A program made the translations under genes and the position numbers. A DNA stretch of 62,153 nucleotides, taken from NCBI GenBank assembly GCA_009377815.1, contig WHTI01000003.1:1-62153 (forward strand), in the 5' to 3' direction. Origin of the DNA: Actinomycetota bacterium. GTDB taxonomy: Bacteria > Actinomycetota > CADDZG01 > WHSQ01. The notes beneath the pieces are model-generated. The model saw only the letters and a list, made by a program, of their open reading frames with translations, was not told the DNA's origin and did not search any database. How positions within the stretch are numbered: position 1 is the stretch's first letter; every line of letters starts with the position of its first letter. Positions 46,817-56,077 of this stretch are shown in pieces.

Positions 46817-49000
46817 GTGAGACCTACTGTTTTCCAGCCTCGCGACTCGAAGAGGCCCCCCTGGCACCGCCCGAGCTCCGTGCTCCTGGGCGCCGCCCTG
46901 GTGGGGGCCCTGCTCACCGTGCCCGCAGGGGCGGCTGAGCCGGACGACCGTCCCGACCCCGTGGTGCGAGAGTTCTCCACCCATGTCGAGGAGACGGACC
47001 CCCCGTGGAGCAGGCGGGTAAGCCGGTCCCGCCTGACCGGGGGCCATTCGTCCGCGAGCGTGGACGCGGTCGTGGGGCAGGCCGAGGTGCCCGTCCTCCT
47101 GACTGAGTTCTCGGACAACCCCGCCAACACCGAGGCCCACCCGCCGCCGGCCTTCGATCAACTCCTCTTCGGTAAGGACTCGACCCTCGGGGCGGGCTCA
47201 CTGCGCGACTACTACCGCGACATGTCGGGGGGTCTCTTCGACTTCACCGGGCAGGTGAGCTCGTGGTTGACCATGCCACGTGCCTACGGCGAGTACGTCG
47301 GGAGCCGTGGCGGACGGCAGGCAGAAGAGACTAACGCCCGAACCCTCCTCAGGGACGCGGTCGCGGCCGCCGACCCCCAGATGGACTACTGCGATTTCGA
47401 CCGAGACTCCGATGGGCTTGTCGATGCTGTCGTGCTGGTACACGCCGGCGCGGGGGCCGAGGAGTCCCCGCCGACGAGTGCGCTGTGGTCGCACCAGTCG
47501 CGTCTGCCGGCACCGTTCCAGACCGATGATGTCTGCAACGGCTCTCCGGTGAGCGTGAGCTACTACCTGCTCCAGCCGGAGATCCACTGGCGTGACACCT
47601 TGGTTGCCCCCGAAGCTCCCGACAAGCTCATCTCGATCGGTGTCTTCGCTCACGAGCTCGGACACGTGCTCGGACTCCCAGACCTGTACGACCGCGACTA
47701 CGACACCAACGGCGGCGTCGGTACGTGGGAGCTGATGGCTCAGGGCGCGTGGGGTTTCAACGGCAAGCCGTGGAGACCCGCACCGATGAGCGCCTGGACG
47801 AGGGCGGAACTCGGATGGGTTACGCCCCAGAAAGTGCTGGTCGATGCCGAGGAAGTGGTCCTTCCTGCGATCGACCGCGTTGCCGAGGGGTCATCCGGTG
47901 GCGTGTTCAACCTGTATCCCGGAGGAGATCCCGCGTCCCCTGAGTACCTGATGATCGAGTTCCGTTCCGAGTCGTGGGTGTGGTCGACCGGGTTCCCCAA
48001 GGGGATCGCGATCTGGCATGTCGACGAGGCGAATCGGCATCATGGGAACGACGATCAGAACGCTCGGCTACTCGAACTGGTCCAGGCAGACGGGCTCGAT
48101 GAGCTCGGCGCGCTGATCGAAGAGGCGTCGTCGTGGGGAGATGCCGGCGACCTGTTCCCGGGAACCGCCGACCGACTGTTCCTCGATGGTCACGGAGAGC
48201 CCGCCACTCCTTTCGGCGGTGAGGGATCGACGCTTGCGGTACGCAATATCGAGATCCGGAAGGCGTCGGCCGTTGCCGACCTCATCATCTTCGACCGGAA
48301 GGACCCGCCTGCGCCGCCGAGTGATCTCGCGGTTGAACCCAAGGCCGGTCGCTTCTTCCTTACCTGGAAGGGTTCGCCCTCGGCGGGGGTCACCGAGCAG
48401 TACGTCTACCGCGTCCTCACCTCGGGCGTGGAACAACAGATGGCGAGCATGAAGCCCGGAGCGACGACCTTCGGACTGCCCGAGACCGAGACCCCCGACG
48501 GATCGAGCTACGTCGTGAAGGCGTCCAACGGAAAGATCTCTGCTCCCTCGAACAGCGTCGAACTACCGAGGCCGCGCACGTTCATCACGCCGGGAGATGT
48601 GGTGAGCCGGTCGTGGGCAACGCCCGACGGCAGCGCCGCGGCTCTGGGAGCCCGTGGTGGAGGCGTGGTTCGGATGGCCCCGACCAGGTTGCCCGGTGGT
48701 GGCATCGGGGTGGCCTACGACCTCGCCTTCTCGATCGCGGAGACGGAGAGAACCGACGAGACCTTCGAGCTGTTCGCGGCGACGCGGATGTCGGGGACGC
48801 TCTCGGTCTACGACCTGGCCACCGACACTTACGTCCTCGTCGACGATTTCATCGCTCCGAGGAAGCAGCGCATCCTGGTACCGCTTCCCGATCTGTCGCC
48901 CTACATCACGCCCGAAGGCCGGCTGATACTAGGAATCACCCATAGCTCGAGCACCTATTTCGAGCACCTGCTCGACCGTGTCTCGATGTCGTTCCAGTAG
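46817..49000 (+). CDS. Secreted M6-family metalloprotease
   Basis: This 727-residue exported zinc protease starts with GTG. A signal sequence covers about residues 20-40 (VLLGAALVGALLTVPAGA). The catalytic motif HELGHVLGLPDLYD begins at H279 and fits the M6/immune-inhibitor-A-like clan (HExxH plus downstream DLYD). A fibronectin-like domain follows near residue 490-580, and the last 150 residues are beta-rich. It would digest extracellular proteins. A longer stretch between the signal and catalytic domain may be a propeptide. Confidence 0.8.
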   Translation: MRPTVFQPRDSKRPPWHRPSSVLLGAALVGALLTVPAGAAEPDDRPDPVVREFSTHVEETDPPWSRRVSRSRLTGGHSSASVDAVVGQAEVPVLLTEFSDNPANTEAHPPPAFDQLLFGKDSTLGAGSLRDYYRDMSGGLFDFTGQVSSWLTMPRAYGEYVGSRGGRQAEETNARTLLRDAVAAADPQMDYCDFDRDSDGLVDAVVLVHAGAGAEESPPTSALWSHQSRLPAPFQTDDVCNGSPVSVSYYLLQPEIHWRDTLVAPEAPDKLISIGVFAHELGHVLGLPDLYDRDYDTNGGVGTWELMAQGAWGFNGKPWRPAPMSAWTRAELGWVTPQKVLVDAEEVVLPAIDRVAEGSSGGVFNLYPGGDPASPEYLMIEFRSESWVWSTGFPKGIAIWHVDEANRHHGNDDQNARLLELVQADGLDELGALIEEASSWGDAGDLFPGTADRLFLDGHGEPATPFGGEGSTLAVRNIEIRKASAVADLIIFDRKDPPAPPSDLAVEPKAGRFFLTWKGSPSAGVTEQYVYRVLTSGVEQQMASMKPGATTFGLPETETPDGSSYVVKASNGKISAPSNSVELPRPRTFITPGDVVSRSWATPDGSAAALGARGGGVVRMAPTRLPGGGIGVAYDLAFSIAETERTDETFELFAATRMSGTLSVYDLATDTYVLVDDFIAPRKQRILVPLPDLSPYITPEGRLILGITHSSSTYFEHLLDRVSMSFQ

Positions 49001-49010
49001 GTCGGGTCGA

Positions 49011-49895
49011 TCAACCGAACAACGTTGGGAGCGTTTCGTCAGACCCGATCAGGATCAATGTCCCGAGGACGATGCTGAAGACGGCCGCGACGACTCCCAG
49101 GGATGCGTACAGCGCGAAGTTCTTTCCGGCTCGTAGGTATCCGAGACTGGCGACCGCGGCTATCAGGGTGTTGGTCACGAGCAATCCCGCGATGAAAGCA
49201 AGGAGAACGGCCGTGCCGGTAACCCGGCTGCCGATCCCCGCGGCGGTAAGCAGCAGCACCACCTGGGTCGGTGTCTCGGCCCCGATCCCGTGGAACATCC
49301 CGATCACGAACGTGACCCGCGAGCCGTAGTCCTCCGCCGGCAGGGCTCCGCGATGGACGTGCGGGTGGCTGTGTTGGACCGCCGTCGCCACCGGCCGGCT
49401 CAACTCGTCGACCGGTACCGCTTCGGGATGCTCGTGCGCGTGCCCGGCAGCATGATCGTGAGGATGCTCGTGTTCGAGGTCAACAGTCTGCATGCGTCGG
49501 AACCGAAGCCTCATCCGCATCAGTCCCTGATAGACCATCGCCACCCGACTGCGGTACCGGAAGTTTCGTCCCTCGCGCACCAGTGAGTAGAGGAGATAGA
49601 TCCCCAGCGCCAGAAGGGTCCCTCCGACGATCGGCGTCATGACCGTGGCCACAGAGTCGGGGATCAACTCCCCGAAATTCACCGCCAGGAGCCCGAGGAT
49701 CAGGATCACGAACGCGTGCCCCAGCGCGTAGACAAGTGCCAGCACCATCGATCGCTTCCGGTCCTTGAGGGTCCCGGTGATGTCCGAGATCGCCGCGATG
49801 TGATCCCAATCAGCGCCGTGCCGCAAGCCGAACGTGAAGGCGGTAGCGATCACTCCCCACGCCCAGCCCCCCGCGGCCCCCAAGACCATCTTCAC
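49011..49895 (-). CDS. NiCoT-like nickel/cobalt transporter family protein
   Basis: This 294-residue protein has six to eight helices. The motif LRHGADWDHIAAISD matches the transport signature RHAxDADHI of nickel/cobalt permeases. A His-rich loop (EHEHPHDHAAGHAHEHPEA and QHSHPHVHRG) binds metals. The second motif appears as GMFHGIGAETPTQ rather than GxDTAxE, so this is a divergent subgroup. Ni, Co or another metal could be moved. It ends 11 bases from the convergent metalloprotease stop. Confidence 0.7.
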   Translation of the reverse strand: MKMVLGAAGGWAWGVIATAFTFGLRHGADWDHIAAISDITGTLKDRKRSMVLALVYALGHAFVILILGLLAVNFGELIPDSVATVMTPIVGGTLLALGIYLLYSLVREGRNFRYRSRVAMVYQGLMRMRLRFRRMQTVDLEHEHPHDHAAGHAHEHPEAVPVDELSRPVATAVQHSHPHVHRGALPAEDYGSRVTFVIGMFHGIGAETPTQVVLLLTAAGIGSRVTGTAVLLAFIAGLLVTNTLIAAVASLGYLRAGKNFALYASLGVVAAVFSIVLGTLILIGSDETLPTLFG

Positions 49896-49904
49896 TCACT
49901 GAGT

Positions 49905-50957
49905 CTAGGCGACGCGATCGACCGAATCGGAGTTCCTATGTTCTTCGATGAGATCCACCACTGCTTCCTCGATCCGACCTTGGATCAGGAGGTCGCCCTC
50001 GGGGTCGTCGGTTCCCAGGTCGTCGAGCACCGGACGGATCGTCCAGCCCGAGTTGTAGCGGTCGATCACGCGTGGATCGATGTAGGACTTCCGGGCGACC
50101 GTGGGGGTGTTCCCGAGATAGTGCGCGACCTCCTTTACCGCTCTGGTCACGGCTCGCTTCTTCGAGGTCACCGAGGTGGTCGCGTGACCCGAGACCGCGA
50201 GAGCCACCGACGCCAGTACGGTTCCGCTCCAGGTACGGAAGTCCTTGGCGGTGAACTCCTCGCCGGCTACCGATTTCAGATACTCGTTGATCTCCGACGA
50301 GCGGACGTCGATCCACACCCGACCGCGCTTGTAGGCAAGAAGATCGTCGCCCCCACCTCGCCTCCTCTTCAACATCCGGAGGACCTCGGCGACATCGGGA
50401 TCGATCAACGACCACCGCCGGTGAAGTCCACCCTTGGCGTTGTAGTCGAACAGGACCGATTCGTCGGTGATGGTGACGTGTTCCTTCTTGATGGTGGCGA
50501 GCCCATAGGACTCGTGGGTCTCGGCGTAGTCCTCGCCCCCGATCCGGAAGAATCCTCGGTCGAGGAGGCGGATCGAACAGGCGAGGATCTTCTCCCGCGC
50601 GGCCCCCGCGGCGTGAAGCTGCTGTCCGACCTCGACCCTGACCGAGGGGAGCACGCGGGCGAGCCGCAGCATCCGGTCGAACTTCTCCTGGTCGCGTCGT
50701 TCTCGCCATCGTTGGTGGTAGAGGTACTGCCTCCGGCCCGCGGCGTCGATGCCGATCGCCTGGAGGTGTCCCATCTCGTCGGGGCAGATCCAGACTTCCT
50801 TCCACGCGGGCGGGACCGCGAGCGCGGAGATGCGCTCGAGCACGAAGTCTTCATCGACCTTGTCGCCCGTCTCCTGATCGAAGTACTCGAAGCCGCGCCC
50901 GCGCCGACGTCGCTCGATCCCGGGCGCCGAGGGGTCCGCCTTCCTCAGTCGTGCCAT
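49905..50957 (-). CDS. DNA topoisomerase IB (poxvirus-like)
   Basis: This 350-residue eukaryote-like type IB topoisomerase relaxes supercoiled DNA through a 3'-phosphotyrosyl link. Y292 in RKSYIDPRVI is the expected nucleophile, and the catalytic Arg lies in FRTWSGT. An N-terminal DNA-clamping domain precedes it. Bacterial topoisomerase IB is common in actinobacteria. The ATG is preceded by GATGAAAGGGAA. It shares a strand with the NiCoT-like gene 10 bases downstream; coupling is plausible but has no obvious functional sense. Confidence 0.85.
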   Translation of the reverse strand: MARLRKADPSAPGIERRRRGRGFEYFDQETGDKVDEDFVLERISALAVPPAWKEVWICPDEMGHLQAIGIDAAGRRQYLYHQRWRERRDQEKFDRMLRLARVLPSVRVEVGQQLHAAGAAREKILACSIRLLDRGFFRIGGEDYAETHESYGLATIKKEHVTITDESVLFDYNAKGGLHRRWSLIDPDVAEVLRMLKRRRGGGDDLLAYKRGRVWIDVRSSEINEYLKSVAGEEFTAKDFRTWSGTVLASVALAVSGHATTSVTSKKRAVTRAVKEVAHYLGNTPTVARKSYIDPRVIDRYNSGWTIRPVLDDLGTDDPEGDLLIQGRIEEAVVDLIEEHRNSDSVDRVA

Positions 50958-51064
50958 CGTTTCCCTTTCATCGGGTAGACGGTCGGTACCCTCCGAGGAG
51001 CGAGCCCTAACGGGAGAGGGGGCCCCGTGACAGGACCGCCCACCCCGGCGTCGAAATCAGGAGG

Positions 51065-52843
51065 ATGGACATCGAGAGGCGGAAGTTCCTCAGGGCGACC
51101 GGGGCCGTTGGCGCGGCGTCGATGCTGCCGTGGAGTTCGTCGAGCCTGGCTCGCACGGGTTTCTCGAGGGCGACGCTCGAGGAGATCGTCGAGCTCACGA
51201 CGCTCGGACGAACCATGGTGAAGGGCAAGAAGGTGTCCGAGGGGACCTCAGGTGCCTACCACCGCCTCCGCTGGGGTCACGGTGAGGGCCACATCCGCCG
51301 GACCGATCTCGCGCCCGCCCATCTGAAGAAGATCGAGATCCGTCGCCCGTCACTCCTGAACCTAGTTCACTTCACCGACATCCACATCATCGATGCACAA
51401 TCGCCCGCGCGCGTTGAGTTCCTCGATCGCTTCGCCGATCCCGGCATGGGATGCGAGAGCGTTCCGTTCTCGTCCGCCCATCGGCCCCAGGAAACCCTCA
51501 CCCTTCAGATACTCGAGGCGATGATCCGCCAGATCAGGAAGATCCGGCGCAGCCCGATCACCGGCAAGCCGCTGCAGCTGGTCGTGTGCACGGGGGACAA
51601 CATCGACAACGAGCAGTTCAACGAGTTGCGGTGGTTCGTCGACGCGATGGATGGGGGCCGGAAGATCTCGTCCAACTCGGGAGCCGACACCTACGAGGGC
51701 GTCCAGTCGTCCGAGTGGAACGACCCCGAGTACTGGCACCCCGACCCGGGGGTAGACGACAAGTACAAGCAGCGCTACGGGTTCCCCGACTACGAGGGGT
51801 TGCTCGACGATGCCCTGCGGCCGTTCCGGGCGCGCGGCGTCGATCTGCCCTGGTACCAGACCTTCGGGAACCACGACGGGCTCCTCCAGGGCAATGTTGG
51901 TAGCAATCCGATCTTCGATGCAGTGGCCGTCGGAAGCCTGAAGCCGGCGGAACTTCTCCCAGGGGTCAATCCGTGCGACGCGTTCGAGACCTTCCGCAAC
52001 AATCCGATGGCCCTTGCGGGTGCTCCGGCACGGATGGTCACCGCGGATCCCGACCGGCGACCGGTCAACCGCCTCGCCTACATCGCGGAGATGTTCAACA
52101 CGACCGGCAGGCCGAAGGGGCACGGGTTCAAGCAGGCGAACCTCACCTCCGGGCTCGCCTACTGGCATAGCGACGCGCGGCCCGGTTTCCGCATGATCGG
52201 TCTCGACACCGTCAACCCCGGTGGTTACTCCGAGGGGAGCATCGGGGCGACGCAGCTTGCATGGCTCGAGTCTCGTCTCCAGGAGGTGTCCTCGAGGTAT
52301 CTCGACGCCGCGGGCAACGAGATCACGGGGGACGTCGACGACCGTCTGATCCTCCTGTTCTCCCACCACGGCATCCGATCCCTCAACAACCCGGCGTCGG
52401 CCCCCGACCCCGTGGATCCGGGCGAGAACGACCTTCCCCGCGTTATGGGCGACGAGGTCGAGGCACTCGTCCAGCGGTTCCCCAACGTGATCGCGTGGGT
52501 GAGCGGCCACGCGCACGAGAACTTCATCGTCCCGCGGTCCGCACCGTCCGGAACCGGAGGTTTCTGGGATATTGGAACCGCCGCGCACATCGATTGGTCG
52601 TGTCAGTCGCGTCTGATCGAGGTCCTCGACAACCGCGACGGAACCCTGTCGATCTTCTGCACGATGGTCGACCACGCCGGTGATCCGACCCCCGGACCGG
52701 GTCGGGGACCGGTCAACCTCGCGTCGATCGCTCGTGAACTTTCCGCCAACGACTACCAGTTCGGCTTCGGATCGAAGGGTCGCGGACGCCCCGAAGACCG
52801 CAACGTGGAACTCCTCATCAACGCCCCGTTCGACGTCAGCTAG
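51065..52843 (+). CDS. Tat-exported metallophosphoesterase (TIGR03767-like)
   Basis: This 592-residue calcineurin-like phosphoesterase has a twin-arginine signal, RRKFLRATGAVGAASMLPW (residues 5-23). The metal-site motifs are in order: TDIHIID, CTGDNIDN, FGNHDG, FSHHGIRS and SGHAHEN. The family is mostly actinobacterial and acts on phosphomonoesters or diesters outside the cell. AGGAGG lies directly before the ATG. It is monocistronic, with a convergent gene on the other strand starting after 153 bases. Confidence 0.85.
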   Translation: MDIERRKFLRATGAVGAASMLPWSSSSLARTGFSRATLEEIVELTTLGRTMVKGKKVSEGTSGAYHRLRWGHGEGHIRRTDLAPAHLKKIEIRRPSLLNLVHFTDIHIIDAQSPARVEFLDRFADPGMGCESVPFSSAHRPQETLTLQILEAMIRQIRKIRRSPITGKPLQLVVCTGDNIDNEQFNELRWFVDAMDGGRKISSNSGADTYEGVQSSEWNDPEYWHPDPGVDDKYKQRYGFPDYEGLLDDALRPFRARGVDLPWYQTFGNHDGLLQGNVGSNPIFDAVAVGSLKPAELLPGVNPCDAFETFRNNPMALAGAPARMVTADPDRRPVNRLAYIAEMFNTTGRPKGHGFKQANLTSGLAYWHSDARPGFRMIGLDTVNPGGYSEGSIGATQLAWLESRLQEVSSRYLDAAGNEITGDVDDRLILLFSHHGIRSLNNPASAPDPVDPGENDLPRVMGDEVEALVQRFPNVIAWVSGHAHENFIVPRSAPSGTGGFWDIGTAAHIDWSCQSRLIEVLDNRDGTLSIFCTMVDHAGDPTPGPGRGPVNLASIARELSANDYQFGFGSKGRGRPEDRNVELLINAPFDVS

Positions 52844-52996
52844 CCGGCCGCCGATTTCCGGGTCTGGCCAAATCCCCTCCGGGAGGCTAGGTTTCACTAG
52901 TTCGCGCTTGGCGCGCCAGGTTTGCTACGAACGCTGGATGGGGGAGGGGCGCTGCGAGGGGGTCGGTACGCCGGCCCCCTTCGCTTTTGGAACCCG

Positions 52997-54160
52997 CTAG
53001 ACGACGTTCAGTTCCGGGTTGAGATCGCCCCTCAAGAAACGCTCGTAGGCGAACTCGCCAACGTCGACGGTCTCGGGTGCCCCCTTCAGGATCTCCTCGG
53101 CCATGAGCAACCCGCAGATCGGTCCGTGCATGAAACCGTGGCCCGAGAAACCGGCCATGACGTGTACGCCCTTCACCTGCGGGACCTCTCCGAAGATCGG
53201 ATGTGCGTCCGGGGTGATCTCGTAGAGACCGGCCCAATGGGACAGCACGCCCACTTCCTCCAGGAGGGGCAGACGTTCCATCGCCTCGGCCAGGTGGACC
53301 ATCTCCCATTCGGGGTCGACGTCGAGGAGATATCCCCGCCGCTCGTTGGGATTCGACTTCCCGCTCAGCACCCCCGGCCCCTCGGGATGGAAGTACAGCG
53401 CCTCCTTGAGGAACAGGACGAATGGGAAACCGCTCTGGAGCCCCGGTGTCGGTGTGGTTACGACGATCTGGCGGCGGACCGGCTCGATGGGGATATCTAC
53501 TCCCAGCATGCGCCCCAGATCGGGGGTCCATGCGCCGGTCGCCAGCACGACCACCTCGGTGGAGATGTCTCCCACGCTGGTGTGGACGACCGCGACCTTG
53601 TCGCCGGTCGTTTCGAATCCGGTGACCTCGACATCGGAGAGGATCGTTACGCCCGCGGCCCGTGCTCCCTTCGCGTATCCCTGCACCACGCTGTTCGGAT
53701 CGCAGATCCCGTCGTGTTCGTTGAAGCTCCCCGCGATCACTCCCTCGATGTTGACCTGGGGGATCAGTCCGGCCAGGTCTTCGGGCGCCAGCCATTCCGT
53801 GTCGACTCCGAGTTCGTGCTGCAGAGCGACGGCGTCGCGTTGTGAGGGGATGTCGGCGGGATCGGTCATCAGGAACAGGTAGCCGGTGAAGCGAAGACCG
53901 ATGTCCTGACCCGTTTCCTCGGGGAACGCTTCGAGCATCTTGATGCTCTCGATCGAGAGCTTGATGTTGGTCGCCGATGAGAACTGGTGCCGGATGCCTC
54001 CGGCACACTGTCCGGTGGACATCGCGCCCAGGTTGGCTTCCTTCTCGAGGAGAACGACATCGGTCATCCCCATCTTGGCGAGATGGAACGCCGTGCTCGC
54101 ACCCATGACGCCGCCCCCGACGACGACGGCAGCGGCGGTCTTAGTGCCGGAGTCGATCAC
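52997..54160 (-). CDS. FAD-dependent DAO-family oxidoreductase
   Basis: This 387-residue flavoprotein is of the D-amino-acid oxidase/sarcosine-oxidase superfamily. The FAD motif [17 protein letters not shown] opens the Rossmann fold near residues 10-26. The C-terminal FAD/substrate region reads [18 protein letters not shown]. It probably oxidises an N-methyl or D-amino acid. GTG 54160 overlaps the MsrA stop as GTGA, so the two genes form an operon. A longer opening at 54187 would run deep into msrA. Confidence 0.8.
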   Translation of the reverse strand: MIDSGTKTAAAVVVGGGVMGASTAFHLAKMGMTDVVLLEKEANLGAMSTGQCAGGIRHQFSSATNIKLSIESIKMLEAFPEETGQDIGLRFTGYLFLMTDPADIPSQRDAVALQHELGVDTEWLAPEDLAGLIPQVNIEGVIAGSFNEHDGICDPNSVVQGYAKGARAAGVTILSDVEVTGFETTGDKVAVVHTSVGDISTEVVVLATGAWTPDLGRMLGVDIPIEPVRRQIVVTTPTPGLQSGFPFVLFLKEALYFHPEGPGVLSGKSNPNERRGYLLDVDPEWEMVHLAEAMERLPLLEEVGVLSHWAGLYEITPDAHPIFGEVPQVKGVHVMAGFSGHGFMHGPICGLLMAEEILKGAPETVDVGEFAYERFLRGDLNPELNVV

Positions 54161-54639
54161 TCCGCGGTCTGCAGGGTCACGGTGCAAGATGCGAGGCCTC
54201 GCTTCTCGAGATACCTCTGGTGGTAGTCCTCGGCCGGATAGAAGTCCGACGCCTCGGTGACCTCGGTGACGATCGGCCGGCTGGAGCGATCCTGCGCCCG
54301 CTCCTTGGAGGCTCGCGCGAGCCGCTCCTGCTCGGGCGAGTGGAAGAAGATCGCCGAGCGGTACTGGGTCCCGACGTCGGGGCCCTGCCGGTTGAGTTGG
54401 GTGGGATCGTGGATCTTCCAGAAGAGGTCGAGAAGCTCGTCGTAGGCGACCACTGCCGGGTCGAACTCGATCTGAACCACCTCAGCGTGCCCGGTGGTGT
54501 CGGTGCAGACCTGCTCGTAGGTCGGGTTCTGGAGGGTGCCTCCGAGGTATCCGACGGTGGACCTCGTCACGCCGTCGATCTTCCGGAAGTCCGCCTCGAC
54601 CCCCCAGAAGCACCCCGCCCCAAAGGTTGCCTTGTCCAT
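54157..54639 (-). CDS. msrA: Peptide-methionine (S)-S-oxide reductase
   Basis: This 160-residue enzyme repairs oxidised methionine using thioredoxin. The active-site motif GAGCFWGVE lies at residues 7-15. Downstream it has [12 protein letters not shown] and a C-terminal resolving Cys in ASCTVTL. The length fits the single-domain MsrA. The gene is first in a two-gene unit with an FAD oxidoreductase. The neighbouring divergent flavin reductase begins 89 bases away. Confidence 0.9.
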   Translation of the reverse strand: MDKATFGAGCFWGVEADFRKIDGVTRSTVGYLGGTLQNPTYEQVCTDTTGHAEVVQIEFDPAVVAYDELLDLFWKIHDPTQLNRQGPDVGTQYRSAIFFHSPEQERLARASKERAQDRSSRPIVTEVTEASDFYPAEDYHQRYLEKRGLASCTVTLQTAE

Positions 54640-54728
54640 CGGTTGCCCTCCTTGGTGTTTCCTTTAGAGGCTAGCCGTTCCGGCCCGTTATCTTTCCCCC
54701 ACGTCCACAAAACATGAGAAGAGAGAGT

Positions 54729-55349
54729 ATGCCCCACGTCCTGTTCGATACGAAGAAACTCGAAGGCCGCGAGGGATATTTCCTCATCACCTCGCTGGTC
54801 ATACCCCGACCGATCGCCTGGGTATCGAGTCTGTCCCCCGACGGGATCTTGAATCTCGCCCCTCACAGCTACTTCAACATCATCTCCAGTGATCCCCTGA
54901 TCGTTCATTTCACCTCGACCGGGGTGAAGGACAGCCTCACCAATGTGAGGGCCACCGGCGAGTTCGTCATCAACATCGTCACCGAGGATCTCCTCGAACA
55001 GATGAACGACAGCTCGACGAGGTTCCCGCCCGAGGAGAACGAGTTCGAATGGGCGGGACTCGAGACCGCTCCGTCGGTACACGTGGCCCCTCCGCGCGTG
55101 GCTGCGGCTCCGGCGGCTCTCGAGTGCAAGCTCAACCAGATCGTCTCGCTCGGCAACGGGAACATGGTCTTCGGTGACGTCACCGCGATCCACGTCGACG
55201 AGGCGGTGATGGAAGACGGCCGCGTGATGCCGGACCTGCTCAGGCCGCTCGCTCGTCTGGGCGGCTCGAACTACGCGACGGTCGCCGGGCACACGCTTAA
55301 GCTCCCACGCCCGACCTGGGAAGAGATGCAACAGCGCGGAAAGCCGTGA
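54729..55349 (+). CDS. Flavin reductase-like FMN-binding protein
   Basis: This 206-residue split-barrel flavoprotein has the flavin-reductase/NADH:FMN oxidoreductase-like pattern: YFLITSLVIPRPIAWVSSL near the start, then LNLAPHSYFNIISSDPL and GEFVINIV. ATG 54729 is preferred to ATG 54714 because AGAAGAGAG sits just before it. It probably supplies reduced FMN or binds a substrate. It is convergent with the TetR gene (stop-to-stop gap four bases). Confidence 0.75.
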   Translation: MPHVLFDTKKLEGREGYFLITSLVIPRPIAWVSSLSPDGILNLAPHSYFNIISSDPLIVHFTSTGVKDSLTNVRATGEFVINIVTEDLLEQMNDSSTRFPPEENEFEWAGLETAPSVHVAPPRVAAAPAALECKLNQIVSLGNGNMVFGDVTAIHVDEAVMEDGRVMPDLLRPLARLGGSNYATVAGHTLKLPRPTWEEMQQRGKP

Positions 55350-55353
55350 TCCA

Positions 55354-55992
55354 CTAACTGGTGGAGGGGGCGCTCATCCCTGCGGTCACGAATGCGATCG
55401 TCATCTCGAGATTCCTCTCGTCCGGGGCGGACCCCAGGATGGAGAGGGCCGGAAGCGATCTCGACTGATGGAAGATCGCCACGCCGATACAACTCTTGAA
55501 TCGCCACCACAACTCCTCTTCGTCCAGGTGGGGGAGGAGGACGGCGAGATGTTCGATGAACCGCTGCCCGACATCTCCGAACGCGGCGGCGAGCATGTTC
55601 TGGATCCGCGGGTCGGGGTCGCTTATCACCCGGGATAGCAGAAGAAAGACCGTCGGGCCCCTGGCTGCCGAGTCCTGGAGATGCTGGAAGACGGGCTCGA
55701 GGAAGGCTCGGAGCACGGCCTCCACGCTCGGCGCATCAGAGGACGCTTCGAGGGCCTCCAGTCTCTCCAGGCGACTCCGGCTGACCGGCTCTGCGACCCG
55801 ACGTATCACCGCGTCGAGGAGATCCTTCTTGGATCCGAAGTGGTAGTTGACCGCCGCGAGATTTACGCCGGCCGCCTGGGTCACCGCCCGCAGAGAGGTG
55901 GCTTCGTAACCGTTCTCCGCCAGCAGGACTTCGGCGGCGTCGAGGATCCTCTCCTTGGTGTCGGCTGAGGGAACAGTTTCCGGCGGCCTCAT
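55354..55992 (-). CDS. TetR-family transcriptional repressor
   Basis: This 212-residue repressor has a TetR helix-turn-helix at residues about 13-60 (ILDAAEVLLAENGYEATSL then AGVNLAAVNYHFGSKKDLL) and a helical ligand domain. It is divergent from an MFS efflux gene. Three tandem 16-bp operators lie in the 85-base gap, covering promoters of both directions. It probably represses the MFS gene and itself until a drug binds. The ATG has no ribosome binding site, and a GATACT box lies nine bases upstream, so a leaderless message is likely. Confidence 0.9.
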   Translation of the reverse strand: MRPPETVPSADTKERILDAAEVLLAENGYEATSLRAVTQAAGVNLAAVNYHFGSKKDLLDAVIRRVAEPVSRSRLERLEALEASSDAPSVEAVLRAFLEPVFQHLQDSAARGPTVFLLLSRVISDPDPRIQNMLAAAFGDVGQRFIEHLAVLLPHLDEEELWWRFKSCIGVAIFHQSRSLPALSILGSAPDERNLEMTIAFVTAGMSAPSTS

Positions 55993-55996
55993 GTTG

Positions 55997-56024
55997 TTGA
56001 CAGTATCTCATACGTATGTATGAT
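55997..56024 (+). promoter_or_regulatory. Sigma-70-type promoter of the MFS efflux gene
   Basis: TTGACA (55997-56002) and TATGAT (56019-56024) are separated by 16 bases, close to the consensus. The promoter points to the MFS gene, whose GTG start is 54 bases downstream of the -10 box. Operator 1 lies inside it. Confidence 0.75.
56008..56023. promoter_or_regulatory. TetR operator 1
   Basis: TCATACGTATGTATGA is a perfect inverted repeat of TCATAC around GTAT. It covers the spacer and most of the -10 box of the MFS promoter. Confidence 0.7.
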
Positions 56025-56040
56025 TCAAACGTTCGTATGA
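56025..56040. promoter_or_regulatory. TetR operator 2
   Basis: TCAAACGTTCGTATGA repeats the 6-4-6 layout with one mismatch between half-sites. It overlaps the expected transcription start of the MFS gene. Confidence 0.6.
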
Positions 56041-56053
56041 AACACTCGTTTGA
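56038..56053. promoter_or_regulatory. TetR operator 3
   Basis: TGAAACACTCGTTTGA again keeps the 6-4-6 form with one mismatched pair. It overlaps operator 2 by three bases. Confidence 0.55.
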
Positions 56054-56077
56054 GCGGCCTGTTGGAAGGAGTAACGT

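Noticed and set aside
51362-52897. 511-codon minus frame opposite the phosphoesterase
   Set aside because: The phosphoesterase has a Tat signal and all metal motifs. This frame has only shadow composition.
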